A stretch of 64,000 nucleotides of DNA from Rossellomorea vietnamensis (GTDB taxonomy: Bacteria > Bacillota > Bacilli > Bacillales > Bacillaceae_B): the NCBI RefSeq assembly GCF_008180415.1, contig NZ_VTEI01000014.1, positions 1 to 64,000 of the forward strand, given 5' to 3'. The notes beneath the pieces are model-generated. The model saw only the letters and a list, made by a program, of their open reading frames with translations. It did not search any database and was not told where the DNA came from. A program made the translations under genes and the position numbers. Below are positions 1 through 8,810 of the stretch, in pieces; positions within the stretch are counted from its first letter, which is position 1, and every line of letters starts with the position of its first letter.

Positions 1-1
1 C

Positions 2-439
2 ATCGGCAAGTCACACAAAAGTCAGATTCTCACGTTGACCGAGCGTACCAGCCGGTTTGAGATTATCTATAAGCTGGCGGCGAAAACGGCGAGTGAAACT
101 GCACAGTCCATCATCCATGTGTTGAAGAACTTGCCAAAAAAAGTGGTAAAGTCCATCACCGCAGACCGCGGCAAGGAATTTCATCTTTGGGAAGAAGTCG
201 AAAAAGGGCTGGAGGTTCCCTTTTACTTCTCGGATCCCGGCAAACCAGGTCAGCGTGGCACCAACGAAAATAGTAACGGGCGCATTAGGCGCACATACCC
301 AAAAGGAACCGATTTCAGCCGGATGACCCAGAAGGACATCATGGATTTTCTCTTGACGTTCAACCAGGTCCCCCGGAAAGTGCTCAATTATAATACGCCA
401 TTTGAGGTATTCATGAATTTCTTGCCGTGTTCGACTTGA
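2..439 (+). CDS. IS30-family transposase, C-terminal part (cut by window edge)
   Basis: The frame is open from base 2, so the gene starts outside the window. The 145 or so visible residues form the rear of an IS30-type DDE integrase domain: a conserved Asp in SITADRGKEF, the NENSNGRIRR segment with the catalytic Glu, and the closing YNTPFEVF block. The protein would cut and join the ends of its own element. The stop is followed at once by GTTGACAATTTACATT, which probably belongs to the right terminal repeat, but the left end is not visible so this cannot be confirmed. It lies next to yqhO, a place where B. subtilis has no IS. Family assignment is good; whether the copy is intact is unknown. 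Confidence 0.85.
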   Translation: MGKSHKSQILTLTERTSRFEIIYKLAAKTASETAQSIIHVLKNLPKKVVKSITADRGKEFHLWEEVEKGLEVPFYFSDPGKPGQRGTNENSNGRIRRTYPKGTDFSRMTQKDIMDFLLTFNQVPRKVLNYNTPFEVFMNFLPCST

Positions 440-526
440 GTTGACAATTTACATTATTAATGAATTCCAGGGGAAGAATCTGCTTCTTATTGAGCAATGT
501 CAACCGCTCTATGATCTTCCTCTCTC

Positions 527-1414
527 TTAGCCGTAACTCCATATCCGCAGAAATTCTTTCGCCTGATTATACCCATACCCGGCAAGTTCTCTTTTCTTTT
601 CTTCCGTCAGTTCAAACTCAGTCGTCAACACGCCTTCTGTCGGTATGAAAATGATGTTTGCAGAATGCTTCCTGGAAATATATCTGGAGTCATGTGCGTC
701 CTTCATGGTCTGAAACAGCGCTCCGTACATGTCGATGGCATTGTGGATTTCGTTTTTCGGTCTTTCCTGTGCATCATGACTAAGCTTTATCCCCAAAACA
801 GGTCTTACCTTCTTTGTATTTTCTTTATCAAAGAGCCACATCGGGAAATTGCTTAAGACACCTCCGTCGACGACTATACTTAGCCCATCCAGTGATTTCA
901 GCCTCACCGGTTCGAAAAAGTAAGGCAGACTCGCACTCATTCTGATTGCCCTTGCTACCGGGAAAGTTTCTTTGGGAATACCGTATTTGTCCAGGTCATC
1001 AGGCAGCACCATCAGCCTTCCATTGGACAGGTCGGAGGCAACTACCCTCAATGCGCCCGGCCTCAGATCGGCAAAGGTATATATTCCCCTGACCCTTAAC
1101 TTTTCCTCTATCCACTGCTCCAGAGCATCCCCTTTATAAAGCCCCAGTTTCCAATACACTTTCAGCCACCGGACTAATGGCAATGAAGAAAGCAATGGAT
1201 TTTTATCCAGTAAATCTGGCAAATCTATTTCATCCATTATATTAAGCAGGCTGTCACTGTTGTAGCCGGCTGCAATGAACCCGGCTATAACTGCGCCGGC
1301 ACTCGTCCCCGCAACCCGTTGAAATCTAAAGCCTTTTTCTTCGATAGCCCTGTAAGCGCCAATTAGTGCCAACCCCTTGATTCCGCCGCCTGAAAACACA
1401 CCATCGATGTTCAT
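527..1414 (-). CDS. yqhO: Patatin-like phospholipase YqhO
   Basis: A 295-residue patatin-family serine hydrolase, expected to cleave acyl esters of lipids with a Ser-Asp dyad. It shows the oxyanion-hole loop GGGIKG (residues 9-14), the nucleophile elbow GTSAG with Ser38, and the DGG motif in VVDGGVLSNFP near residue 182. There is no signal peptide, so it is probably cytoplasmic or peripheral on the membrane. I chose ATG at 1414 because GAAGGGG stands nine bases before it; the frame stays open further upstream without a better site. Length and position near lipM fit B. subtilis YqhO (about 290 residues). The natural substrate is not known. Confidence 0.85.
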   Translation of the reverse strand: MNIDGVFSGGGIKGLALIGAYRAIEEKGFRFQRVAGTSAGAVIAGFIAAGYNSDSLLNIMDEIDLPDLLDKNPLLSSLPLVRWLKVYWKLGLYKGDALEQWIEEKLRVRGIYTFADLRPGALRVVASDLSNGRLMVLPDDLDKYGIPKETFPVARAIRMSASLPYFFEPVRLKSLDGLSIVVDGGVLSNFPMWLFDKENTKKVRPVLGIKLSHDAQERPKNEIHNAIDMYGALFQTMKDAHDSRYISRKHSANIIFIPTEGVLTTEFELTEEKKRELAGYGYNQAKEFLRIWSYG

Positions 1415-1522
1415 GGGAACCATCCCCTTCGAAGTTTCCTTATAACTTTCATATTCATTTCGAAGGGTTTTAGAATAAGAACAAGCCAATTTCCAGGGCA
1501 CACTTCATTGCGTCACCGTAAT

Positions 1523-1541
1523 AAAAGGGACAGTCCCTTTT
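1523..1541. repeat. Perfect 19-bp palindrome
   Basis: AAAAGGGAC-A-GTCCCTTTT lies upstream of yqhO. It could fold as a hairpin on either strand; no function is assigned. The rest of the yqhO-nrdJ gap holds the MITE-like repeat and the nrdJ terminator. Confidence 0.6.
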
Positions 1542-1564
1542 AAAGGAATAAAGAATCACAATAC

Positions 1565-1754
1565 AAAAAGGCTGTTTTCACATAGATTGTTGCTTTCAGA
1601 AATATCCCAAGAGCCGGATTTTTCTCCGGATACTAAGGTTTTCCTCTCTAATTAGAGGATGCAGCTCTTTTCTTTCTTACCATTATTTTTGGTGATTTAA
1701 GGTGATATCTGCGCATTTAATGTTAAATAGAAACAAAGTTTTCGAAAAGAGCCT
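1565..1754 (+). repeat. MITE-like repeat, copy 1
   Basis: A 190-bp non-coding unit that starts AAAAAGGCTGTTTTC and ends GTTTTCGAAAAGAGCCT, so its ends are inverted repeats of each other (AGGCTSTTTTC). The inside matches the copy at 60143-60344 in blocks such as ATTGTTGCTTTC, CGGATACTAAGG and GCAGCTCTTTTC. No ORF is present. It looks like a non-autonomous element mobilised in trans or a dispersed structural repeat. Confidence 0.65.
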
Positions 1755-1756
1755 AC

Positions 1757-1787
1757 AAAAAAGAAGGAGGAACAAGTCCCCCTTCTA
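1757..1787 (-). terminator. nrdJ terminator
   Basis: On the minus strand AGAAGGGGGA pairs with TCCTCCTTCT around a short loop and is followed by a T run. It begins just after the nrdJ stop codon at 1794. Confidence 0.85.
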
Positions 1788-1793
1788 CTTAGA

Positions 1794-3563
1794 TTATAAT
1801 CCACATTTTAATTGTGCTCCACAGTTGGTACATGTGTTGCATCCGCCCATATCTTTGACGGTTCCTTTCCGGCAGACCGGACATGTATTTCCTACTTCAG
1901 ATCCAATTGTCACATCTGTTGACCTGACATCCTGGATGGTGTCAACCAGTACCACCGGCTTTTTGCCTTGTGGTGCCTGTGGTGCCGTTTCTTCTTCATC
2001 AAAGCTGTTCTCTTCCGCTTTCAGAGTCAGAACCTGTGAATCACGGCTTCCATCCACGTAGACTGTGCCGCCTTTCGCTCCGCCCTTATACAATCTTTCG
2101 TACACTCCTTGAACCTGATCAACCGTATAGCCTCTTGGCGCGTTGACTGTCTTCGAGATAGAACTGTCAATCCAGCGCTGGATGACACACTGCACATCTG
2201 CATGGGCTTCAGGTGCCAGTTCCATAGAAGAAACGAACCATTCAGGAAGGGCGTCTGAATCTATTTCAGGATTGCGGTCAAGGTATTCTTGTACAATTTC
2301 AGCCTTCACCTCGATGAATTTCCCAAGACGTCCGCTTCGATAATAAGTGAAGGAGAAGTAAGGTTCAAGCCCTGTCGCCACACCCACCATCGTTCCTGTG
2401 CTGCCAGTTGGAGCAACTGTGAGAAGATGGGAGTTGCGGATACCGTTTTCCATGATAGACTGGCGGACATCCTCAGGCATTTTACTCATATAGCCTGTAT
2501 TGATGAATGCCTCTCTCAGGCGGTTCGTTTCGCCTTCTGTCTCACCTTGAAGGAATGGGAAGCTGCCTTTTTCCTTCGATAATTCAACAGATGCACGATA
2601 AGCTGTCACGGCAATGGTCTCGAATACTTCATCCACAAGCTTGTTGCCTTCCTCTGATCCATATTCTTTTTCACAGTAGATCAATAAATCAGCAAGCCCC
2701 ATGACACCTAAGCCGACTCGGCGTTCTCCGAGTGCCTGCTTTTTGTTCTGCTCAAGGAAGTAAGGAGTGGCATCAATTACGTTATCCTGCATACGTACGC
2801 CGACTTCTACTGTCCTCTTCAGTTTTTCAAAATCGACTGTTTTATTTTCTTTGTCCGCAAATTGGGCAAGATTCACAGCTGCGAGGTTGCAGACGGAAAA
2901 TGGTGCAAGTGGTTGTTCACCACATGGGTTTGTCGCCACAACTTTTTGTCCATATGCTTTTGCATTTGTCATGTCGTTGGCATTATCAATAAAGAAGATA
3001 CCTGGTTCAGCAGAATAAGTCGCACATACATTGATCAGATTCCATAATTCCTTGGCTCTCATCTTTCTGTAGGTACGGACTTTGTAGCCCATCTGTTCCC
3101 ACTCTCTAACGTCACCGATTTCATGCCAGTTTTCATTATAGAACTTCATCTCTTCTTCATCATATTTCTCTACATCAGGGAATCGCAGGCTGTATTCTTC
3201 GTCATTTTCCACGGCTTTCATGAAATCGCTTGTCAGACAGACTGAAATATTTGCGCCTGTAAGAAATTCAGAATTATGGACAGAGTAAGTACCGCCCGTT
3301 CTGATCTTCTCTTCAGCTTCCTTGATGATCTTGTCCGAAAATCCTCCCAGCCCGGGAATCTGTTTGTAGTTAATGATTCCTTGGTACATATCTTGTTCCT
3401 GTGCTGTAAGAGGAGTGAATTTCAATTTGTCCTGTGCAGCTTTTTTTATCTGCTCATCTTCTGTATTTTCAAGAAGATAGCGAAGGATACGCGGGTTTTG
3501 CATCTTTGAAATGATGAATTCAATGATGTCAGGGTGCCAATCTGACAACATGATCATTTGGGC
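1794..3563 (-). CDS. nrdJ: Adenosylcobalamin-dependent ribonucleotide reductase NrdJ, exon 2
   Basis: The C-terminal 589 residues of a class II ribonucleotide reductase, which makes deoxyribonucleotides with coenzyme B12 as radical source. Visible are the active-site region NPCGEQPLAPFSVCNL, the loop APTGSTGTM, and a C-terminal Cys cluster (CPVC, CNTCTNCG, LKCGL) that serves redox regeneration or zinc binding in this family. The exon starts with GCC CAA ATG right after the intron. A TTG codon at 3566 could mimic a start but has no Shine-Dalgarno site and reads into the intron's last bases. Spliced to exon 1 the product is 854 residues, a normal length for this family, with a seamless GGSRRG-AQMIMLSDWHPD junction. 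Confidence 0.93.
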   Translation of the reverse strand, partial: AQMIMLSDWHPDIIEFIISKMQNPRILRYLLENTEDEQIKKAAQDKLKFTPLTAQEQDMYQGIINYKQIPGLGGFSDKIIKEAEEKIRTGGTYSVHNSEFLTGANISVCLTSDFMKAVENDEEYSLRFPDVEKYDEEEMKFYNENWHEIGDVREWEQMGYKVRTYRKMRAKELWNLINVCATYSAEPGIFFIDNANDMTNAKAYGQKVVATNPCGEQPLAPFSVCNLAAVNLAQFADKENKTVDFEKLKRTVEVGVRMQDNVIDATPYFLEQNKKQALGERRVGLGVMGLADLLIYCEKEYGSEEGNKLVDEVFETIAVTAYRASVELSKEKGSFPFLQGETEGETNRLREAFINTGYMSKMPEDVRQSIMENGIRNSHLLTVAPTGSTGTMVGVATGLEPYFSFTYYRSGRLGKFIEVKAEIVQEYLDRNPEIDSDALPEWFVSSMELAPEAHADVQCVIQRWIDSSISKTVNAPRGYTVDQVQGVYERLYKGGAKGGTVYVDGSRDSQVLTLKAEENSFDEEETAPQAPQGKKPVVLVDTIQDVRSTDVTIGSEVGNTCPVCRKGTVKDMGGCNTCTNCGAQLKCGL

Positions 3564-3974
3564 CAATACGTTACGTTGATACGCTACATCAACTCTCTAA
3601 GTCACCTTAGAGTTCAGACCATATCTTACACTCATTTGAGTGTCCTCGCACTTGGGAACCGCTTGATTCCTACTCTACTCGCTTCCGCTGTTACAGCGTG
3701 CTTTCGATGGTCGTTGAACCTTCTCCATTTTAAAGGAGCTTGGCTGCTGATTGTCTTTTTCCACTTACTGTTTTTTAGCATTCACGTTTGCCGTTTCCAG
3801 CTGCGTTGTAGCCAGTAAGTCATTTATACGCTAATTTTTATATTAGTAAAATATTAGCGTCAAATAGTTTCATGACTGTCTTCTCTTCTCTCATTTTCGG
3901 ATGACATTTACACGATTACTATTAAAGAGTTTCCAGCAATTCACGAGGTTTATTTATAGACGAGGCACTTATTT
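3564..3974 (-). ncRNA. Group I intron in nrdJ (411 nt, no endonuclease)
   Basis: The insertion splits nrdJ between GGT (Gly265) and GCC (Ala266). On the minus strand it holds the four conserved group I elements in order: P-like AATTGCTGGAAACTC (3941-3927), Q-like AATCAGCAGCCAAG (3752-3739), R-like GTTCAACGACC (3719-3709) and S-like AAGATATGGTCTGAAC (3627-3612). The upstream exon ends in T and the insertion ends in G (3564), as group I splicing requires. A P1 helix can form: exon GACGTGGT pairs with internal guide GCCTCGTC, giving a U-G wobble at the splice site and one U-U mismatch. There is no credible homing-endonuclease gene inside. The stop TAA six bases into the intron would end unspliced translation. 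Splicing activity is inferred, not shown. Confidence 0.9.
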
Positions 3975-4769
3975 ACCACGTCTTGATCCACCCTGTTCTA
4001 CAAGATGAGTCAGCTTCGCAATATCATCCAGCCACGATACAGATCCAGATGATTTTCCGTTCACACCGCGTGCCAGTGCGTTTCTTGGCCTTAAAGTCGA
4101 TCCGTTCGTTCCGACTCCGCCGCCGCGGCTCATGATTTCCATTACTTGTTTGCGGTGGTCAGAAATGCCGTCCCTGGAATCTTTTACGAACGGCATAACA
4201 TAACAGTTGAAATAAGTGACGTCCGTATCAGCACCTGCTCCGTACAATACACGGCCAGCCGGCACAAAATTCATGTTTACGAGTTCGTGGTAGAATTTCT
4301 CGAACCATTCCTGTCTTTTTTCTTCTGTCGTCTCGACACCGGCAAGCCCTGTTGCGTTTCTCTTGGCAATTTGCTCATAGAAGATCTCGAGCGGTTTTTC
4401 AATCACATCCAATGAACGTTTAACAACACCGCTTTCAGCTTCCACCGGGTTATCAATGGAACTTCTGTACTCCTCAATGATTAAGACTTCAGCCTGCTTG
4501 TTCTCCCGGTCAAGGCTCTTAATGAAACCAAGCCCTCTTGCAGGGAATTTAGGATCTTCCTTGATTGTTAATACAACGAAATCTCCTTCAGTAAGGGTGA
4601 TCTTTTCAGTGTCTTTAAATGAGTAGCGGTCAATCATTACGAGGCGGGATACACCCTTATGTGTAATGTTCATATCCGGGGTAATGGGATGGACTTGCGG
4701 AAACATACCGATCGCTTTATTCAGACTCTCTCTGTTAACTATCATTTCTTGTTTGGATACGACAGACAT
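3975..4769 (-). CDS. nrdJ: Adenosylcobalamin-dependent ribonucleotide reductase NrdJ, exon 1
   Basis: The N-terminal 265 residues of NrdJ. The start ATG at 4769 follows AAGGAG at normal spacing. The segment includes the family blocks FVPAGRVLYGAGADTDVTYFNCYVMP (positions near 170-195) with a conserved Cys, SRGGGVGTNGSTLRPRNA, and ends in LVEQGGSRRG, where intact homologues continue with AQMIML. Without splicing the protein would stop after one extra Lys. Upstream lie two NrdR boxes, so transcription is probably held down when dATP or ATP loads NrdR. A B12-dependent enzyme in a Bacillus-type genome adds to or replaces the class Ib NrdEF; nothing in this window decides which. Confidence 0.93.
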
Positions 4770-4872
4770 AAATACAACTCCTTAAACTACTATATTGAAT
4801 GGTTTCTGTTTCTATCTTAGTTGTTAAATTCAAAAATAAATTTATCACAGCCGGTAATGAAAATCAACCAAT

Positions 4873-4923
4873 ACACACTATATATAGTGTGTAAAATATT
4901 TTTCGACACACTATATGTTGTGT
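4873..4923 (-). promoter_or_regulatory. Two NrdR boxes upstream of nrdJ
   Basis: ACACTATATATAGTGT (4875-4890, inside a perfect 20-bp palindrome from 4873 to 4892) and ACACTATATGTTGTGT (4908-4923) match the NrdR consensus acaCwAtATaTwGtgt. Their centres are 33 bp apart, about three helical turns, as in known NrdR operators. The rest of the nrdJ-lipM gap (4770-5149) holds the nrdJ leader and the lipM terminator. Confidence 0.9.
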
Positions 4924-5078
4924 TCAGTTCATGTTAAAACTTTTTTGTCAAACTGAAAATAGGCTGGAAAGAGAAGAGATCGAAAGGGAATCATAGATTA
5001 GCCAGCACAAACCAACAAAACCCGACAATTTTCAAGGTTGAAAAATAACAGTCCTCTTCTAACCCCTTTATGAAAAGG

Positions 5079-5103
5079 AAAAAAGCGATTTTCATCGCTT
5101 TTG
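5079..5103 (-). terminator. lipM terminator
   Basis: AAAAGCGAT and ATCGCTTTT pair around a four-base loop with a T run on the minus strand, shortly after lipM. Confidence 0.85.
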
Positions 5104-5149
5104 AAATCCGAAAAAAGTTAATTCAATTTTTTCCCCTTGAACAAAAAGT

Positions 5150-5986
5150 CTACCTTTTAAAATTCCATTCATCTGATTCATATCTTCTTTTAGCAAGGTC
5201 CTCTACATATCGTGCTTCCTCTTGGGAAAGTACATATGGCTCGAGCTCGATTCCCAGTCCCTGTTCAAACCCTTTTTTAAAAGCGGCCTTCGCCATGTCA
5301 AGGGTGACGGTTTCACTGCTGATTTCATTGACAGCCACAGCCTTGCTCTTAAAAGCCCGCTGCATACGTTCCTTCACCCGGTCATTCGGATACTTGAACA
5401 AACTGAATAATTTATCTTCATCAAGATCAAGCAAAATAGAACCATGCTGGAGGATGACGCCTTTTTGGCGGGTCTGGGCACTACCGGCTACCTTTCTGCC
5501 TTCTACCACAAGTTCATACCAGCTTGGTGCATCAAAGCAGACAGCTGACCGCGGACTTTTCAAACCCTGTTTCTCTTCTTCCGTCCTCGGCACTGCAAAA
5601 TAAGCTTCCAGCCCCAAAGCTCTGAATCCCCTGAGAATTCCTTCTGAAATGACCCGGTAAGCCTCTGTGACCGTCTTAGGCATTTCCGGGTGCTCTTCCG
5701 TTACAATCACACTATATGTAAGTTCATGCTCATGAAGGACGCCCCTTCCCCCTGTCGGACGGCGGACAAATCCCAGACCATGTTTTTTCACAGCATCCAT
5801 CTTGATTTCTTTTTCAACCTTCTGGAAATAGCCTACCGACAGAGTCGCAGGTTCCCACCCGTAAAAGCGGATAACCGGAGGGATTTTTCCTTCACTATGC
5901 CAATCGAGCAGTGCTTCATCCAATGCCATGTTATAGGACGGAGAACAATTCCCCGAGTCGATATACCGCCATACTTCTTTGGTCAT
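5150..5986 (-). CDS. lipM: Octanoyltransferase LipM
   Basis: A 278-residue lipoate-protein ligase-fold enzyme. LipM moves octanoyl from acyl carrier protein to GcvH, the first step of lipoate synthesis in Bacillus. Key features: RRPTGGRGVLHEHELTYS (residues 75-92), the catalytic Cys150 in SAVCFDAPSW, and the conserved Lys in GRKVAGSAQTR. Length and Cys position match B. subtilis LipM. Its role ties to the gcv operon nearby, because GcvH is the H protein of glycine cleavage. It forms a single-gene unit between its own terminator and the repeat block upstream. Confidence 0.95.
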   Translation of the reverse strand: MTKEVWRYIDSGNCSPSYNMALDEALLDWHSEGKIPPVIRFYGWEPATLSVGYFQKVEKEIKMDAVKKHGLGFVRRPTGGRGVLHEHELTYSVIVTEEHPEMPKTVTEAYRVISEGILRGFRALGLEAYFAVPRTEEEKQGLKSPRSAVCFDAPSWYELVVEGRKVAGSAQTRQKGVILQHGSILLDLDEDKLFSLFKYPNDRVKERMQRAFKSKAVAVNEISSETVTLDMAKAAFKKGFEQGLGIELEPYVLSQEEARYVEDLAKRRYESDEWNFKR

Positions 5987-6214
5987 AACCTCATACCTCT
6001 TTTACTCTTATTAAAGTCGATTTCTAGTCTATCAAAGTATAAGAAAAAAACAAAGAAGAAAAGACCGCTTGGTTGAATGGGCACCGGATACGACAGTAGA
6101 TTGGCAGAAGATGAATTTTAGCATATGTCAATCCAGGAAAAGGTTCGATTTCTATTTACTCTTCTTTAAAGATAGAGGGCATGCCCGGGGGAGGTGAGTT
6201 AATATAGAAAAACG

Positions 6215-6542
6215 TACCAATAAGTCAGGGAGACCAAAAGTTATTGGTATGATTAACCTGGAATCGCACCATTAAGTCAGATAGACCAAAAGTTAATGGC
6301 ATGATTAACCTGGAATCGCACCATTAAGTCAGATAGACCAAAAGTTAATGGCATGATTAACCTGGAATCGCACCATTAAGTCAGATAGACCAAAAGTTAT
6401 TGGTATGATTAGCCGGGAATCACACCATTAAGTCAGATAGACCAAAAGTTAATGGCATGATTAACCTGGAATCGCACCATTAAGTCAGATAGACCAAAAG
6501 TGATTGCTATAATTAGCCGGGAATCCCCCCGTTAAGTCAGGG
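6215..6542 (+). repeat. Tandem array of six 52-bp repeats plus a partial seventh
   Basis: Units start at 6215, 6267, 6319, 6371, 6423, 6475 and 6527 (partial). Each reads roughly (c)ACCATTAAGTCAGATAGACC-AAAAGTTAATGGCATGATTA-ACCTGGAATCG. Inside a unit, ACCATTAA and TTAATGG are complementary arms; in unit 1 both arms differ together (ACCAATAA with TTATTGGT), a compensatory change. No ORF crosses the array. The whole gap 5987-6724 otherwise holds only the yqhL and lipM promoters, which I cannot place firmly. Confidence 0.9.
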
Positions 6543-6724
6543 TAAAAGAATCTTCGTAAAAAAGAACATGGAAAACTCCCTGCCCTTCAAAAGTCACATA
6601 CCTTTCAAAAAGAGTTCTTGTTCTCCCTAATAGACAATAATATAATAGTAATAGATTTCTTTTGTATCTGCACAGAAGAGAGAATATAATAGAGAATAGT
6701 GAATTGTGAAAGGGGTCAGGAATT

Positions 6725-7108
6725 TTGTCAGGTTTATATTTTTTACTAGTCGTTTTAGGGGCGATCATCGTCTATTCAATAATTACGTTTTTTATGCAAA
6801 AGCGTATTGTAAATAACCTTACGGAAGAAGAGTTCCGTGCAGGATACCGTAAAGCCCAGCTGATTGATGTCAGGGAACCGAATGAGTACGAAAACGGCCA
6901 CATCCTCGGCGCAAGGAATATTCCGCTCTCCCAGTTGAAACAAAGGAAGCAGGAAGTCCGCAATGACCAGCCGGTATATCTCTACTGCCAGAGCGGCATG
7001 CGCAGCGGCAGGGCAGCACAGATGCTTCGCCGTAATGGATACAGGGACCTTCACCAATTACAGGGCGGGTTCAAGAAATGGACAGGAAAAATTAAAAAGA
7101 AGAAATAA
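6725..7108 (+). CDS. yqhL: Membrane-anchored rhodanese-like protein YqhL
   Basis: A 127-residue protein with one N-terminal membrane helix (about residues 3-20) followed by a single rhodanese domain. The active loop CQSGMRSGRAA carries the catalytic Cys that accepts sulfur as persulfide in this family; LIDVREPNEYENGHILGARN is the typical CH2A region. It starts with TTG after GAAAGGGG. Length and place beside lipM match B. subtilis YqhL. Its sulfur partner is not known. A strong terminator follows a hairpin-type repeat downstream. Confidence 0.9.
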   Translation: MSGLYFLLVVLGAIIVYSIITFFMQKRIVNNLTEEEFRAGYRKAQLIDVREPNEYENGHILGARNIPLSQLKQRKQEVRNDQPVYLYCQSGMRSGRAAQMLRRNGYRDLHQLQGGFKKWTGKIKKKK

Positions 7109-7113
7109 TAAAA

Positions 7114-7232
7114 AAAGCGGAAGCGCCCCGTTTAGCCCTGACAGGCAAATGTTCCTTGGAGAAGAAAAGGGGGTTTATCCTTTTATTCTCCAGAGGTTAT
7201 TTGACCCCGAGAGGCTGGGCGCTGAAGCTGGA
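7114..7232 (+). repeat. Hairpin-type dispersed repeat, single copy
   Basis: AGCGGAAGCGCC...GGCGCTGAAGCT with an inner pair TTCTCCAGAGG-type arm. It matches the three tandem copies at 16459-16857 over most of its length, with a slightly diverged middle. Confidence 0.8.
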
Positions 7233-7288
7233 TTCAGAACGCTTCCTGATTTACGATAAGAAAGTAGTATATTTTCTTATTTGAGCGC

Positions 7289-7320
7289 AAAAGCCGATTT
7301 CAGTTGAAATCGGCTTTTTA
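7289..7320. terminator. Terminator after yqhL
   Basis: AAAGCCGATTTCA and TGAAATCGGCTTT form a 13-bp stem with a two-base gap, flanked by A and T runs, so it can stop both yqhL and the convergent MFS gene. Confidence 0.9.
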
Positions 7321-7394
7321 TTTATGGCTTAAAACCAAGCATACCCTCCCACTATAATAATGGGCGGCGAATCCTCCCAGGATTGAACCTTCAT

Positions 7395-8666
7395 TCAAGA
7401 AGTCAGCTTTACATCAGTTGAAAGCCCAAGCTCTTCCGGGTTGATGTCCACAGAGCTGGGCAGTGTAAGTAAAGCCCGGTCCAATAACCAAACGATCGAA
7501 ACAAAGATCACCCCTGCAGCTGAGCCGGCAAACACCGTCACCGGATTGACTGCATCGGCCAGGTATCCTCCCAGTAAAGAGCCAAATGGCATAGCAGCTG
7601 CCCCAAGAGAAGCAGTGACCGAAAAAATTCTTCCCATTAAATGTTGAGGAACAACCGATTGAATCGCCGCTCCCATGATCACATTCGTTGCTCCAATCGG
7701 GATCCACGATATTCCGAAAAAAAGAATACTGACAGTGGTGAATGGAATGAATCCTGATATCATCCAGCAGCTGCCTCCCAGGAAGAATAATGTGATCACA
7801 AGTTTCCCCAGTGGGTATTTTCCAAAGAAAGAAGCCGACAGAGCGCCGATCAATGCACCTCCCGATATGGCTGCTAAATAAAGCCCATAGGCTTCAGAAC
7901 CTCCCCTGAGCTCAGCGAAGGCAGGCAGCACCGCGTATGTTGAACCGATAGCAAAATTTGCCACAACGGAACCTAGTAAGAATTTTGCCAGCTTTGATCG
8001 GAAGACGATGCCAAATCCTTCAGCTAAATCTTTCTTATACGAAACAACTTTTTCTTTTACCAAAGCTCCATTTTGCCCAGTTCCTTGCTTCTCCCCCTTT
8101 ACCTTAATCAATCTGAAGAGAATAGCTGCAATAATGAATGTGACGGCATCGATCATATAAAGAGTGATTGCACCCACTAAAGCGACCAAAATGCCCGCAA
8201 TGGCGTTAAAAGCCAAGTCGACACCTTGATAAGCGAAAGAAAAAAGCGAGTTGCCCTTCACAAGCTGGTCTTTTCGGATAAGCCTTGGCAATAGTGCCGA
8301 TTGACCTGGATAAGCAAATTGTTCAATAGCAGATATAACCGGCATGATCACAAGTATAAAGGACACACTGAGAAACCCTGCATAGTGGGCTATAGGAATA
8401 AGCAGCACCAGTATCGCCTGCAATATCTGAGTCCATACAAGAAGTTTCTGAATCTGCAATTTATCGATGACCGGTCCAGTCAAAAATTGCAAAGTTCCAG
8501 GCAGAAGGGTCAGAAAACCTGCTAAGCCAGTATAAAAGGCACTTCCACCTAATTCAAATACAAGCCACATAGCTGCTACATAATAAAGACTGTCACCCAT
8601 ATTCGTTACCATTCTTCCGAAGAATAAAGCAGCAAAATTCCGATTTCTCATCAACAGTTCTTTCAC
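7395..8666 (-). CDS. MFS drug-type exporter
   Basis: A 423-residue major facilitator with about 12 hydrophobic segments, closest in look to the macrolide/multidrug exporters of the MefA/YkuC type. NRNFAALFFGRMVTNMGDSL at the N terminus is the usual opening of that group. GTG start follows AAAGGAG. It lies 144 bp downstream of an ArsR-type regulator on the same strand. The gap between them holds GGTAAATTTTTTTTACC and TTTACCGGTCAAAATTATTTTAC, AT-rich inverted sequences similar to ones in front of the regulator, which could be its operators. The pair interrupts the yqhL-gcv order seen in B. subtilis and is probably an acquired cassette. Substrate unknown. Confidence 0.85.
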   Translation of the reverse strand: MKELLMRNRNFAALFFGRMVTNMGDSLYYVAAMWLVFELGGSAFYTGLAGFLTLLPGTLQFLTGPVIDKLQIQKLLVWTQILQAILVLLIPIAHYAGFLSVSFILVIMPVISAIEQFAYPGQSALLPRLIRKDQLVKGNSLFSFAYQGVDLAFNAIAGILVALVGAITLYMIDAVTFIIAAILFRLIKVKGEKQGTGQNGALVKEKVVSYKKDLAEGFGIVFRSKLAKFLLGSVVANFAIGSTYAVLPAFAELRGGSEAYGLYLAAISGGALIGALSASFFGKYPLGKLVITLFFLGGSCWMISGFIPFTTVSILFFGISWIPIGATNVIMGAAIQSVVPQHLMGRIFSVTASLGAAAMPFGSLLGGYLADAVNPVTVFAGSAAGVIFVSIVWLLDRALLTLPSSVDINPEELGLSTDVKLTS

Positions 8667-8810
8667 CTTTAAAACTCCTTTCCATACAGGTAAATTTTTT
8701 TTACCGTTGACCTAAAAAAATATAGGGTATTGTCCTACAAAATAAATTTACCGGTCAAAATTATTTTACTGTCAGATCTGAGAATGGAGATTCAATACTG
8801 AATCTCCTTA

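Noticed and set aside
35..439. Complete insertion sequence
   Set aside because: Only the transposase rear and one possible end are within the window, so completeness cannot be judged.
3558..3818. Plus-strand reading frame within the intron
   Set aside because: It has no ribosome site and no resemblance to LAGLIDADG, GIY-YIG or HNH homing enzymes.
1794..4769. nrdJ as a frameshifted or disrupted pseudogene
   Set aside because: The break is a 411-bp insertion with group I intron elements and an exact, silent join of the exons.
6215..6542. CRISPR array
   Set aside because: The units follow directly without unique spacers, have a 52-bp period, and there are no cas genes. The same holds for 19591-19845.
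7395..8666. Naming the MFS gene as a specific drug pump
   Set aside because: Only the general family is visible; no substrate-specific motif was found.
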